A stretch of DNA of 64,000 bases from positions 186,001-250,000 of the forward strand of contig JAUFSD010000021.1 of assembly GCA_033030425.1 (NCBI GenBank), read 5' to 3'. The notes below the pieces were generated by a model. The model was not told where the DNA came from and searched no databases. It saw nothing but the letters and a program-made list of their open reading frames with translations. Origin of the DNA: Verpa conica. Its lineage: Eukaryota; Ascomycota; Pezizomycetes; Pezizales; Morchellaceae. Of this stretch, positions 22,014 to 32,874 are shown in pieces; within the stretch, counting starts at the first letter, position 1; every line of letters starts with the position of its first letter. Position numbers and translations under genes: made by a program.

Positions 22014-22984
22014 TAGAGTGGGGTGGGGAGTTGGGCTAATGTTGTGTTTGTGTTAGCGTATCCGATGCCGGTTGCGGTGGCTTTATAGCTAAGCTTTATG
22101 CGATAATCTAACTAGTACGTGATGGATTAATTATTCGGGGGGGGGGGGTACGTTTGGGTTGGTTTGGCTTTTTTTTTGGAGTTTTTTTTTTTTTTTTTTT
22201 AACATCACGTTTCATTTGTTAAATGGGTCATCTCCTTCGGTTTTTTATGGGAGGGGGGTTGTTGGGGGGTGGTTTTTTTATTTTTTATTCCCTTTGTTTT
22301 GGTTGGCGTTTTTTTTTTTTTTTAAAATTTTAATTTGTTGATTGGGAAAAAGGGGGGGGGAGGGGCAGAGGAGCGGTAATGGGTGGAAACGGGTTTTTTA
22401 TTGTTTAATTCTGTTACGGATCCGGATGTCACGAAGATTTACTGTACAGCACTTATCTAGCTATCGAGTATTCTCTCGAAATATGTAACGAGAGAAGGTA
22501 ATGCCTAATTAATGATAATTATATTCACGATATCAATCTAAGCTACTCTACAGGGGGGGATGCAATGCACCTAGCTCGTTGTTGGGGGAGAGGGCGGGGG
22601 AGAGAGAGATGAGTACGGGAGGGGCGTCATTAGTCGAGTTCTTCAACGGGTGCATGGACGTTGGTCACGGGTCTCTGGAGAAGGAATGGGAAGGTTGGGG
22701 AATGGGGCTTTTTTTTTCTTTTTTTTCTCTCTCTCTCTCTCCCTCTCTTCTTGTTTGCGTCAATTATGTCATATGTATCAGACATGTCTTTTCCCCAAAG
22801 TGGTATTTGGATGAGCTAGTTTGTTTTTTGACTTATTGATTTTTGCAAGACAAGCCATAGCGGTGAGTTGGTCACGTGGAGGGTTGAGGTATGTATCCCC
22901 TTCCCCAACAACCCCACGAATTGTGGTAATTATGAAAACGCTTTTGTATAGTGAGTGATGAGTGGTGATAGTAGATGATATACA

Positions 22985-22996
22985 CGCGCGCGCGCG
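22985..22996. repeat. (CG)6 alternating tract
   Basis: ACACGCGCGCGCGCGTGG: alternating purine-pyrimidine sequence of the type able to adopt Z-DNA, rare in this AT-rich stretch. Confidence 0.85.
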
Positions 22997-23192
22997 TGGT
23001 ATTAGCTTAGTAATCTGCGGAGGAGTTAGTTACATGCATGAGACGGATTTGGAAAGAGGCTGCATCACGGCGCCAGACAGCCAGCCACTCAGCCTGCTTC
23101 ATTGTATTTTCGCTGCTGCGGTAGGTCGCTGGGAATAGAAGGTGATGTACTGGCTGTGAGAAACCTATCAAATAGAGCTACTAATTGGAGGA

Positions 23193-23215
23193 AGTAGTAG
23201 TAGTAGTAGTAGTAG
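23193..23215. repeat. (AGT)n microsatellite
   Basis: Nearly eight uninterrupted AGT units. Confidence 0.9.
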
Positions 23216-23750
23216 GAAGAGGCTGCATTTGGTAACTCTAACTGTTTAATTAACACGGGTCGGCTGGTTTACCTGCATATTGGGGGTATTACAAATTCTT
23301 CCGGGTGCGTATATAAACTGCGACGTCTATTTCTAAATTCGGGTCTATACTCCTCGGTGTTAACCTTCGGGGGTATTGAGTGGAAGTGGCAGGATATAGC
23401 GAAGGATTTTATTTCCAGGGTTGTATGTGTGTGCCATATAGGTAGATCACTATAAACAACATCTACCAAAACCGAACTTTGGCCGGTGTTTATGGTCTTT
23501 CTTTGCTATCTTGGGTATTTTTTCACGAGCCTTTCCTTTTATGGTAGCTGGGTAGGGGGGGTGTTGTAGGAAGTTGTCGTCATTATACTGCAGGGTTTAT
23601 TTCTTGATTTATATGTGAAGCGATATGATACACTTTTTTATCGACCGTGTGTAAACTGTGGAGTAATTCTTTACAATCGCATCTCTCTCTCGTCAATTAT
23701 ATATCAAGGCTGACCGTAAAAACAACTCGGACCATCATCGGGGCTTTTAT

Positions 23751-23805
23751 ATACCCTTCAGTGCTGAATGAATGAATTAATCATACATGGATACCCTTCA
23801 GTGCT
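23751..23805 (+). repeat. 25-bp motif flanked by perfect 15-bp direct repeats
   Basis: ATACCCTTCAGTGCT occurs at 23751-23765 and again at 23791-23805, enclosing exactly the 25-bp dispersed motif GAATGAATGAATTAATCATA plus CATGG. This is the arrangement of an insertion with target-site duplication. Confidence 0.7.
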
Positions 23806-24155
23806 CCAGACTACACAAGAAGACCAGAAATTCGTGTAGCGCACGAGCGTTGGGATAATTGAAGGCCCTAAAAGTTTTATTTCGATCTCCATTGAATCCT
23901 TTAGCGGCAGGTACCTTTTCAGTATCAAACAGTGGAATTGCCGCTAACAAGGGATTTATTGATAGCACGAATATGGAAACTAGAGTACAGAAGAATGTTA
24001 TTTGCTGTTATATGTGTAATTTAGCTATTTTGTTTTATGTTGAATCGGATTGAACATATATATACTTACATGTAGCGTGCTTTCACCTGTTTATGCATGA
24101 AGGGGAAGGTCTGTGGTCAGTAGACAAACACAACCTACCATACACAATCTACCGT

Positions 24156-24215
24156 ACAAACTTCCACCTCATACCGAAGTGAGGGCACATGTATCCACGC
24201 TCTAAACAAGTAGAG
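24156..24215 (+). repeat. Direct repeat, copy A (about 60 bp)
   Basis: Starts ACAAACTTCCACCTCATACC and continues GAAGTGAGGGCACATGTATC; about 85-90% identical by eye to the copy at 24582. The two starts lie about 426 bp apart. Confidence 0.75.
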
Positions 24216-24581
24216 CACTGTGGCACACACTAGCAGACAAGGCTAAATATTACTAGCCGCATAGACACCAGTCCTCTTAGAGTCATGTCCTACCTTAGAT
24301 AATTCCTCTCCTGTTCTATTTTACATAATATCATCCTTGGTTTTCCGTCTATTCGAATGAGGTCATTTTCTACAGCTAGACTTTCTGATAGTAAACAACA
24401 CTAGACAGCCTACAATACTTTTGGAGCAAACGATTAACGTCACAAACACTAGTGGCTGTACGTACTAGTGGTTGTGGTTAGCACCAGGTGTCCTTTTATG
24501 GTACTATAAGAAGGGGCTCACCCCTTCATATGCTTTCTTTTCTCTTCTCAGTACATTGCATTAAACACATCCTTTTATCAA

Positions 24582-24641
24582 CAAAACTTCCACCTCATAT
24601 CGAAGTGAGGGCACATGTATCCCATGCTCCAAACAACTAGA
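24582..24641 (+). repeat. Direct repeat, copy B (about 60 bp)
   Basis: Partner of the copy at 24156. A TATA-like TACTATAAGAAGG lies about 80 bp upstream (near 24500), so an old LTR-like element is possible but unproven. Confidence 0.7.
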
Positions 24642-27576
24642 ATACCTCCGGGAAGTATGAAGGCGTCCCAATCATCAATTCAACCTCGCATCAGGTGAGA
24701 TATGGGATAGATACAAGAGCGCATGTATGGACCAGGGGGGCCAACAAAATTAATTCGACTAAGACATAAACGGGGTGATACGCATAAGGGATCATCGATT
24801 GTAAGTTAAAGAAACTAGGACATTGAAACTGGCTGATCTTGAGATACTGACGCTGTTATGTGTAGGATGGGGTTCTGCGGGCCAAATATCGAGTTGGGAT
24901 TCCTTGACAGTCGGTGGTCCGATGGTATCGAGATGAGATCCATCATCACTCCATGGGACTATTCAAGTCCCAACGGAGATATATGCATGACAGGGCTAAA
25001 ACTTTATGGTCTGAGTCAGTAAGTACTAGAGCCTGAGATCTGTCCTCGGTTACTTTTTATTAACGTAGCTGTTCCTAGGGACGTGTACTTAAATCATAGA
25101 ACAGAATCTTGAAGATTTTTATAGAATCTGGGATTTCCCTCAGACCTGCCGGGGAAGCCTCTGGGTTAGGATAGCGTTCAAAAATAACAGGCAAGAGCGG
25201 TAAAATTCAAGCTCGTATGGCTCCACCGATCCTTTACTTAAGTATGTGCTGAATTTACTCTAGTCACAGTCTTCAAAGGCACTTCCTGGCTTGCAAAATT
25301 AAGGCAAGGGTACTTTGGTTTCAGTATGTTGGAAATATCCTGACTGTCGTGTTTGGTTCTGAATCTAACTCTTGGATCTCCGTTATTTTGACAGGTTGAT
25401 TTCGCTATACGAATCTATACTCTGGCAATCTAGACAGATATTCTAGAAAACGGCCGTGAGACATTCGGTACCTTTCAAAAAGGCACTGGAGCTTAGAAGA
25501 ATGTCATGTACAGGATTACAAGGCGCAATTTACCTGTTTCTAGGATATGGTTATAGGTATACACGCCGGCTATGGCGACCCTGCCGAGAATTAGCAAGTC
25601 CTGACTTGGGTTGAAGGTGATTTTGACTAAGTCTACGCCAAGGAGTATACATAACTTTGAGGAGACTATTGAAGAGTATATAAAAGACCGATCTTGGTCT
25701 TGTATCTGCTTATGTAGCTCCTAGACTTCTATATGAAGGAACAAGAGCCTTTGGGCACCTACGTTCATTGTTCAACCAGCAGACACAAGAGGAAATCATT
25801 ATAATTGATCTATTCTCTTCTAGGTACGGGTCGCTCATCTGGTTTTAATTCATATAGGTGACTAATGGCTTTTTTGTATATTAGGGTCGAGGCTCTCATC
25901 TTGCTGTAACATAGTGTTCTAGAGCCTAGTCGATTGAATCCTGATAAAGATTAATTACTCTAGCACTGGAGTAGGTAAAGCTAAGATGATAGGAATGCTA
26001 GGCTTGTTCTGAATAGGCGTCCCTATCGTAGGGAACGATCGAAGATCTCTCGAGCGCAGACAGGGTACACTCGGGTATTTGGAAGAACTCCGGCACTATA
26101 ATGGGGTCTGGGCATTATTTAATCTCTCTGGGGTTGTATGAATATGGAAGAAGATTATGAGGGCCTAGAATCCTTCTGTACCAGGAGATCCTGGTTCGTA
26201 GGTACCTACATGTGGGCTAGTTCAGGTGTTTTCTATGCCTTCTTTTGAAGAGAATAAATGTTGGCCTTGTACTGGTCATGACGCTATGTTTTATTTAGTA
26301 TAAAGGCTCTCTTTTAGTTATTTTCTTCTTCCATCGTTTCTTGTTCTCTTATTCTTTGTATTGTAAAGTAGTTCATACTTGCTTTAATAATTATTGAAAG
26401 ATTTTATGAAAACGGGTGCTCATGTTTTACTCCTATTGACCTGGTATCTAATGGGATAAAGGATGTTTGGGGAGAAACCTATAGTATAGACTTTATAGAC
26501 TTTATTTCTATATATATTGGAGGGTTTTATGATTTTAAAGTCACTTAGAGGCATTTAGGGCTGGAAATTTTTTTCTTTTACCGTTAGGCTGATTAAGTTA
26601 CCGATTGATAACTATGGGAATCTCGGGAGGTTTCAGCGTGTTGATTCTTCAGAAGCAATCTGGTTCTGTCAGTTTCTGTCCACGGGGAAGAGCGAGAGGA
26701 ATGGCGTGATAGAAGCAGTAAAATCCGCTGACTTTCCACCAAGAGCCACCCCCATCTACCGCCAAGAACGGCGGCCAAATTCCTCCTCCCAATCTCTATA
26801 TAAACCCTCCTCCCTCCATACCTTTTTCTTTTTTCCGTGTGGCTAACAACCACGGGCTTGGGATTCGGAATGAGAACTGCTGGGACTATGAACTGATCAC
26901 TCGGTGTCCTGGTCCTCATCCTACCGTTACAAGCTCACCCATTGCTTGATCAGGAGTGATCGCACGCTTGCTACGCACAGCGGATTCCTGATCTCTCAAT
27001 ACCCCTCCGTATGGGTGGAGAGATGCCTATCTGTCGCTGTTACCGTGGTTTTTTTATCGCTACAGGAGGAAACCCCCGATGGGTGGTATACTCTCTGTAG
27101 GGATTTTTCCATAAATTAGGCTGCACGGGCCTAGTTTCGTTGTCTCTCTGGCCTTAGGCGAGGGGATGAAGAAACTTATTGGTGCCTTTGGTTTTTAGAG
27201 TGGCTTAGGGAGTTGTGGGTATCGGTCTTCTTGTTATGAAAAGTGGGGGTTTAGAAAACGGATTGGATTGTAATGTTGAGGTAGTGGGGTTCATCAGGTA
27301 TGTACAGCTCTCAGGTGTTTGTTCGGTGTTATAAGCTGGAGGTAAAGAGAAAGTATTATTAATATCCTTTTCAGCCCCCACATCGACATTAAAGCGTCCT
27401 ATTTTGTGTTGCTATCCGCATATGATGTCGGTGATTTCCGGTGGTGTGTTTGTGGGGACTGTAGGCCCAGGTCTAGTTATTCACGTACTGTGTATATAGA
27501 AGCAAACATCTCCACCTCCGCCTCCATCTCCACCGATACTACAATCCTACTCCCATCATCAATTCCCCCAACAAGC

Positions 27577-28219
27577 ATGGTAGAACGAGAGCCCCAATCT
27601 CTCATGCTCTCAGAGAACTGCGAAAGCATCTCAACACACGCAAACTGCGTCACTACCCAAATGACCGCCATCCAAACCGCGTTATCAGCCAGAGACGGCT
27701 TCCTCGCACAAACCACAAACGAGGTCAACTCCCGCTGGAAAGAAGCCAAAAGTCAGATTCTGGAGCTCTATGCTCTCGTTTCGGGGATGGATCGTCAGGT
27801 CTGCGAGTATGTGGATGATGCAGACAGGCTTCTCTGCATTGACAGAACCTCTTCCATCGAGTAAGTGAATCCTACACAACTACGAAACAAAGACTGATAG
27901 TTCCGGTAGGTCTACGAATGCTGCTAGTCGGCTGGCGAATAGTCGGTGTAGGGCCCCCGAGGATGCGTTGACCCCGTTGGTTAGTGTGACAACGGGGTAT
28001 ATGCTGCGGTATTTCCCGAGGACTTTGGGTGATACAGAGAACATGACGTGTATGTACATTTGTGAAGACGGTGGAGGTTTGGTGTTGGAGGTTACTGACT
28101 GTATTGGCGGGGTAGACACGAAGCATTTTATTTTCTTGGGAGCACTCGGGGAGGATTGTCCTGAAGCCTCGCTTGAGCGTCATAGGAAGTTTAAGAGGGT
28201 TATTGGTGTTCAGGTTTAG
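27577..28219 (+). CDS. Uncharacterised helical protein, two exons
   Basis: Exon 1 is 27577-27860 and exon 2 is 27910-28219; the 49-nt intron has donor GTAAGT, branch ACTGAT and acceptor GTAG. The product is 197 residues. The start is the first ATG in frame (MVEREPQSLM). The N-terminal half is helical and polar (THANCVTTQMTAIQTALSAR, NSRWKEAKSQILELYALVSG). The C-terminal half is a compact mixed sequence (TTGYMLRYFPRTLGDTENMT, KHFIFLGALGEDCP). No known domain is recognised. It is the first of three adjacent plus-strand spliced genes of similar style. Confidence 0.6.
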
Positions 28220-28661
28220 ATCTAGTATTTGATTTAGTGGAGGTTTAGAATTATATCTTTGTTGTTTTTAAAGGATATTTACGCGGTACTAAGTTCGTTC
28301 TGGGGACTGTGTCATAGAGAATCACTCTGATCACGTGTGGTTTACATAATAAATGCCGTACTATCATCAAATAAAGGTATTTTTTATGGTTTCTTATAAC
28401 ACCGGTATGATTAGGCTCTAATTTCTCAATTTAGATGTTATGGGTAGAATCCTTTGGTTGCTGTTAATGGTGGTAAAGCATACCTTCAATAGTTCACTGG
28501 TGTAAACCCGTGCTGATGTTTGTTACGTCACGGGGAGTCACTCGACAAAAACTATGTATATTACTATAAATATTCCCAAAATCTACATCAATCTACTAAC
28601 CTCCACCTAGACTGTAGAAATCACTAAAGACCTTCAAGAATACACTATTTTTAAGAACAAC
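28220..28661. other. Intergenic spacer
   Basis: AT-rich; nothing recognised. Confidence 0.5.
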
Positions 28662-29830
28662 ATGACATCTAACCCACCTAACATATACAGAGTAAGTTTC
28701 TCCTCCTAATCGGAAACCCAACTACTAACAAGAAAACTCAGACCCCATTTCCTGAAAAGAGTAGTAAAATGTTATTCGAAACATATGGAAGTAATGACGA
28801 ACTTGACGACATCAACTTTGCAAACCTTACCATCGCCACCAGGACTCACCCAACCGCTATACAAGAATACAACCACCAGATCGCAGCGCTCCAGGTCAAG
28901 ATTGAGCGTGATAAAAGACGTTTTGAATGCCTCACAGCATGTCGTGCTGCTGTTTCCGAATACGAGAAGAATTCCGGACCGGATTGTGTTTCTGCGAGAG
29001 GAATAGAAGGTTCGAGTGGTGCTTCGGTTACAGGGAAGTGCTCTCCAGGTCGTAGAATCAGCCAGTATATACTATGCAGTAATACTGTGAATGATGTGAT
29101 GAATAGGTATTTAATGTCTGGTACTTCGGGTCATTGTGGGGAGGTATCAGATACAGAGCATGGAGTGGCGCAGGTTAGTGGAACTAGAGCCCAGGATTGA
29201 GTCCTGATTTTTTGTGAGTTTTTTAATAATGTTTTTTTTAGGACATAGAGAAGCGTAAGACGCAGGAGTCTAGCGAGGTACCTAAGGAATATGCTCCTAA
29301 AAATATTCAAGATGTAAGATACAGATCCCAGATGCAATGGGAAACCGTTTCTAAAATTTCGCGTAGGTCTTGAATGAGAAGAATAGCGATGAGGTTGTAG
29401 GCGGAGGAGATACTGCACAAGAAAAATCCAAAAGCCTAGAAAAGGCATCACTTACAGCTATACCCAGAGCAAAAGACACTGAAGGCACCCTTTGTGATAA
29501 CACTGGAAAGCTCCATCTCCCAATTCTCGACCCCACAGAAATCCCGGAGGAAACCTGCCCAAGTAAGTTTCACAGAGAATTATTAGTACCCTGATAATAA
29601 AAAAAACTAACATGATACCAGTTGCTCTCAAGAAGCAGAAGAGGAGGGCAACAGCAGCAAGGTGGAGAAAGGAGAACCCAAGAAAAGTACAAAAGTCAGC
29701 TGCAAAGAGTAGTTATAAACGTAAAGCTCTAAATCGCCTCTTTGTGAGTGGGGAAACTGCTACGAGTGAGGCGGTAGATGCCCTTGTCAATGCTTGGATG
29801 CGTGAGTGGGAGGAAAGTCATCCGGAGTGA
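28662..29830 (+). CDS. Coiled-coil protein with basic C-terminus, paralogue A
   Basis: Five exons: 28662-28691, 28742-29173, 29242-29313, 29367-29562 and 29622-29830, totalling 939 nt and 312 residues. Donors are GTAAGT, GTTAGT, GTAAGA and GTAAGT. The first exon codes only ten residues (MTSNPPNIYR). Residues about 40-75 form a helix (IQEYNHQIAALQVKIERDKR) that aligns with the gene at 30818: shared Y--I--LQ--I-RD------L-A--A---E-E, about one third identity over 37 positions by eye. The C-terminus is strongly basic (ALKKQKRRATAARWRKENPR), suggesting nuclear location or nucleic-acid binding. Function unknown. Confidence 0.65.
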
Positions 29831-30817
29831 TTTTTATGGTTGATTATGGTGTAGGAGGTTCTTTCTGGTTTCTTTCTCGTAAATGAATAGAAGCATACTG
29901 GTGCCCTCTGTTCAATTGGTGTTGTGGTTTCTTGGCTAGTTATTTGGTTCTCTAGCACTGTTTTTCTCGTACGGTATGGGGAGGTTCCGTCTTGAATATG
30001 GATCTTTGAATAGAGTAGTTAACTATATCCATGGGTTTCATATTCTGTACGCGTGTGAATTCTTATCAAGTAACGGAAAACTCCAATTAGTTTTCGACCG
30101 TGACAGGACTATTGGGTAGGTGCCAATCCTGGTTGTCCTCTTGTGTTGCTTTTGTAAATTAACCAGACATGGGGCTCTATACTTACCGGTCATAGTATCC
30201 ACGGGACTTAGAACATACGCCAGTGCTAAATTACCTCCGCTGGAAATAGGTCGATTGATCTCCTCACTAGTAACGAAGACATATGTGATCTAAGGCACTG
30301 TATGGAGACATAATGACGCATGAGTTTACATTAGCGAGTATATTAAAGGTGGTGATTAACTATATCAAAGCAATTTCTCTGATGGCACTAGTGCCAAGAC
30401 TAATCACGTGAGACTCATGTCTAATAGCTGTTTGAAGGGCCAAGGTAACCCTCGAGTGGATGACTATATATCAGGCCAGCCCTAATTTTTTGCTGACATA
30501 CTGGCCTCATAGTGTCTATAGACTAACACAAGATGTCTGATACCGCAACGTCATTCTTCCCTAAGTTTTGATATATGGTATTTAGGATAGGCAGATACTT
30601 GCACGCTGTACCGAGCCTGATTAAGATGAAGTTATTGTTTTACATCTCGTTTATGAACTAAGAAAATACCCGTACTCGAGGCAGAGCCGCACTATGATGT
30701 AGCTCTCCAAATAGGGTTCCCCCACCCACAAAAAACTATCGAAGCAAACAACCAACCAACAAACCAACCAACCACATACCAACCTCCCCAAACACCCCCT
30801 TCCAAACCACAAAGATC
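29831..30817. other. Intergenic spacer
   Basis: About 1 kb between the two paralogues. No gene or repeat is recognised. Confidence 0.5.
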
Positions 30818-31651
30818 ATGACATCAGATTCCATCGACTCTGTATTCTCAGACTTCTCTATAGAAGATACAGAAGTCCTACAAGACTCTGAAGCATTCGT
30901 ATGATCAATCCCCCCCTTCGTATCCTCCTATAGCCCCCTAAGCTAACAAAAAAAGTCACTTATTCACTGTCAAACTGACGACAAACACCCTCTGATGACC
31001 GACAACGGTTTTCGTTCTGCTCGTACCTTTCTGCATCAGGAGGATATCAGATGTTACGATGAGAGGATCCTTGAGTTACAGCAGGGTATTGATCGTGATA
31101 ATGAGTTGATTAGACATCTGGTTGCGTCCAAGGCCGTTGCTGTTGAGCATGAGAGAGCCCTGTGTAAGATTGACGAAGAGTATGGGGATCCGAAGGGGCG
31201 GGAGAGAATTCTAGAGAGGCTTGGAGGAGGAGAGAATGTGAAGGTTGAGCAGAACGGGGAAGCTAGGGGGAGCTCCAGAGGTAGGGTGGGAAGTGTTAGA
31301 AGCGGTATTGCGAGTAGCAGGAGCACCAGGAGCGGTAAAGAAACTACGAAAGAGGGGGAAGAAGTGAAGGGGCCGAAAAAGGAGAAGCCGAAGTTGATTC
31401 TATACGAGAAACGTGGGATGGTGAAGAGGGATCCTAAGAAGCAAGAGGATGTGAAACCTACGGATGTAAAGAATTACTGGTTTTCTGAGGATGTGGTAAT
31501 AGAGATAAAGCTAACAATCACTCTAGGTTCGCCGTCTCACATACAATGGGTAAATCAGGAGCTTCACAGGAATAAAATAAGCTTATTTACTTATATGACA
31601 CTGAAGGGGATGTCTATTTTGTTAGTTATAACCAACATGCTCTTACTCTAG
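30818..31651 (+). CDS. Coiled-coil protein, paralogue B
   Basis: Exon 1 is 30818-30898 (MTSDSIDSVFSDFSIEDTEV) and exon 2 starts at 30956. The 57-nt intron has donor GTATGA and an AAG acceptor just after GCTAAC; both sides are phase 0. The helix DIRCYDERILELQQGIDRDN and its continuation to EHERALCKID align with the helix of the gene at 28662. A Gly/Ser/Arg-rich linker and a Lys-rich segment (KGPKKEKPKLILYEKRG) follow. The last ~45 codons may be intronic: GTGGTAATAG near 31494 and CTAACAATCACTCTAG near 31512 could bound a further intron, so the C-terminus is uncertain. Function unknown. Confidence 0.6.
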
Positions 31652-32874
31652 TATTGATATGATAGTTCTACGGGCCCTTTATCAGGATAAAAACCCATCG
31701 CCTATTAAAAGATGAAAGATAAATATTTTCGTGTTTTGATAATTGTAATACGACTGAAAGTCTACGTTCTCTTGGCGAGATAGAAAAATTTTCGTGTCCC
31801 ATAGCCGAGAAGTTGCATGTTCTGACTGGGTAAAAGAAAATCGACTGCTTTCACGTGTTTTACCCTAACCCTGAGTACGAGTGATAATCCATGTTGATAA
31901 TTTACAACTAACACGTATATTAAATAAATGATCCACGTAGGTATGAAATCGAAGATTTTATTATTAGAGGCATGAGAGAGATCTAAAATACAAAATCATC
32001 CTAATGGCTATCACCCACCACAATCTATAATCACTAATATGTATGAATCCACCACTGCAATCCCCAGAGTAGATTTTTATTGAGGTCCATAAATACCTGT
32101 ATTTTCTAGCCCCCACAAACCGCGGCAAAAATTTTGTGTTTGGCACGGGTGGATGGGCGGGTGAGCGCGGGATGAAGGTACACCCAACAAAGAAAAATCA
32201 AGCGACAAATAAAGAGCCCCCCTCCCTGTAAATGATTGGTAAGGTTGTAAATCTCAAATCACCTTGAGTTCCCACCGCTTGTCGGACCTTTGAGTCTTAT
32301 GTTTTTTCCCCAGCAATTTAAGAGGTAGTAAGCAGAAGTACATGCACCGTACATTCACACAATAAAATAATCGCCGAGGGTTAGTAAAGGTTAATGAAGT
32401 AAGGCCTGAAATGAGATATTGGAAATTTATGTGTATCTATCTATTTTCAGTATCCATTAGTATCCATTTTTTGTTTGGTTGCTGTTTAGATCAATTCTTT
32501 TGTGCCGCGGTGTGCTTCTATGCGAATATGAAGGTATTTCTCCCCACACAAAACTTAAACATTCTTGGCTTGTTTTAAAAAATTCCTAGAGTTAAGGATA
32601 TAACTTAGACTGTTAGTTCTCTACGGTGTATCTTAGTATACTAACGTTCCACAGTATTTTATTCTAATTTTTTTTATATTTTTCCCGCCTATTTTCTTTA
32701 CACACTATTCCCACGATATTATATACTTTATTTTACACTTCACTCTCAAAAAAGGCCTAGAAATCATCAAGCCCTATCAAAAAAATTTAAGAAGGCCTAT
32801 AATTTCTATACCCGGTAATGGGGCCTCCCAAGAACTTGGACACTTCCCCTGAAACGAGAAAACAACGCTTGAAG
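31652..32874. other. AT-rich intergenic region
   Basis: About 1.2 kb with no supported gene. Confidence 0.5.

Larger units (their letters stand above)
22014..27576. other. Long gene-free region: homopolymers, microsatellites, decayed repeats
   Basis: About 5.5 kb without a supported gene. 22.1-22.8 kb is dominated by long G and T runs. 22.98-23.22 kb has CG and AGT microsatellites. From about 23.7 to 26.6 kb the sequence is stop-rich on both strands and contains short direct repeats, consistent with mutated transposon remains, though I can identify no transposase, reverse transcriptase or LTR pair. Open frames at 26593-27119 lack family features. Confidence 0.45.

Noticed and set aside
26593..27119. 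Two open frames of 71-108 codons
   Set aside because: No start context, splice partner or recognisable family; surrounded by decayed sequence.
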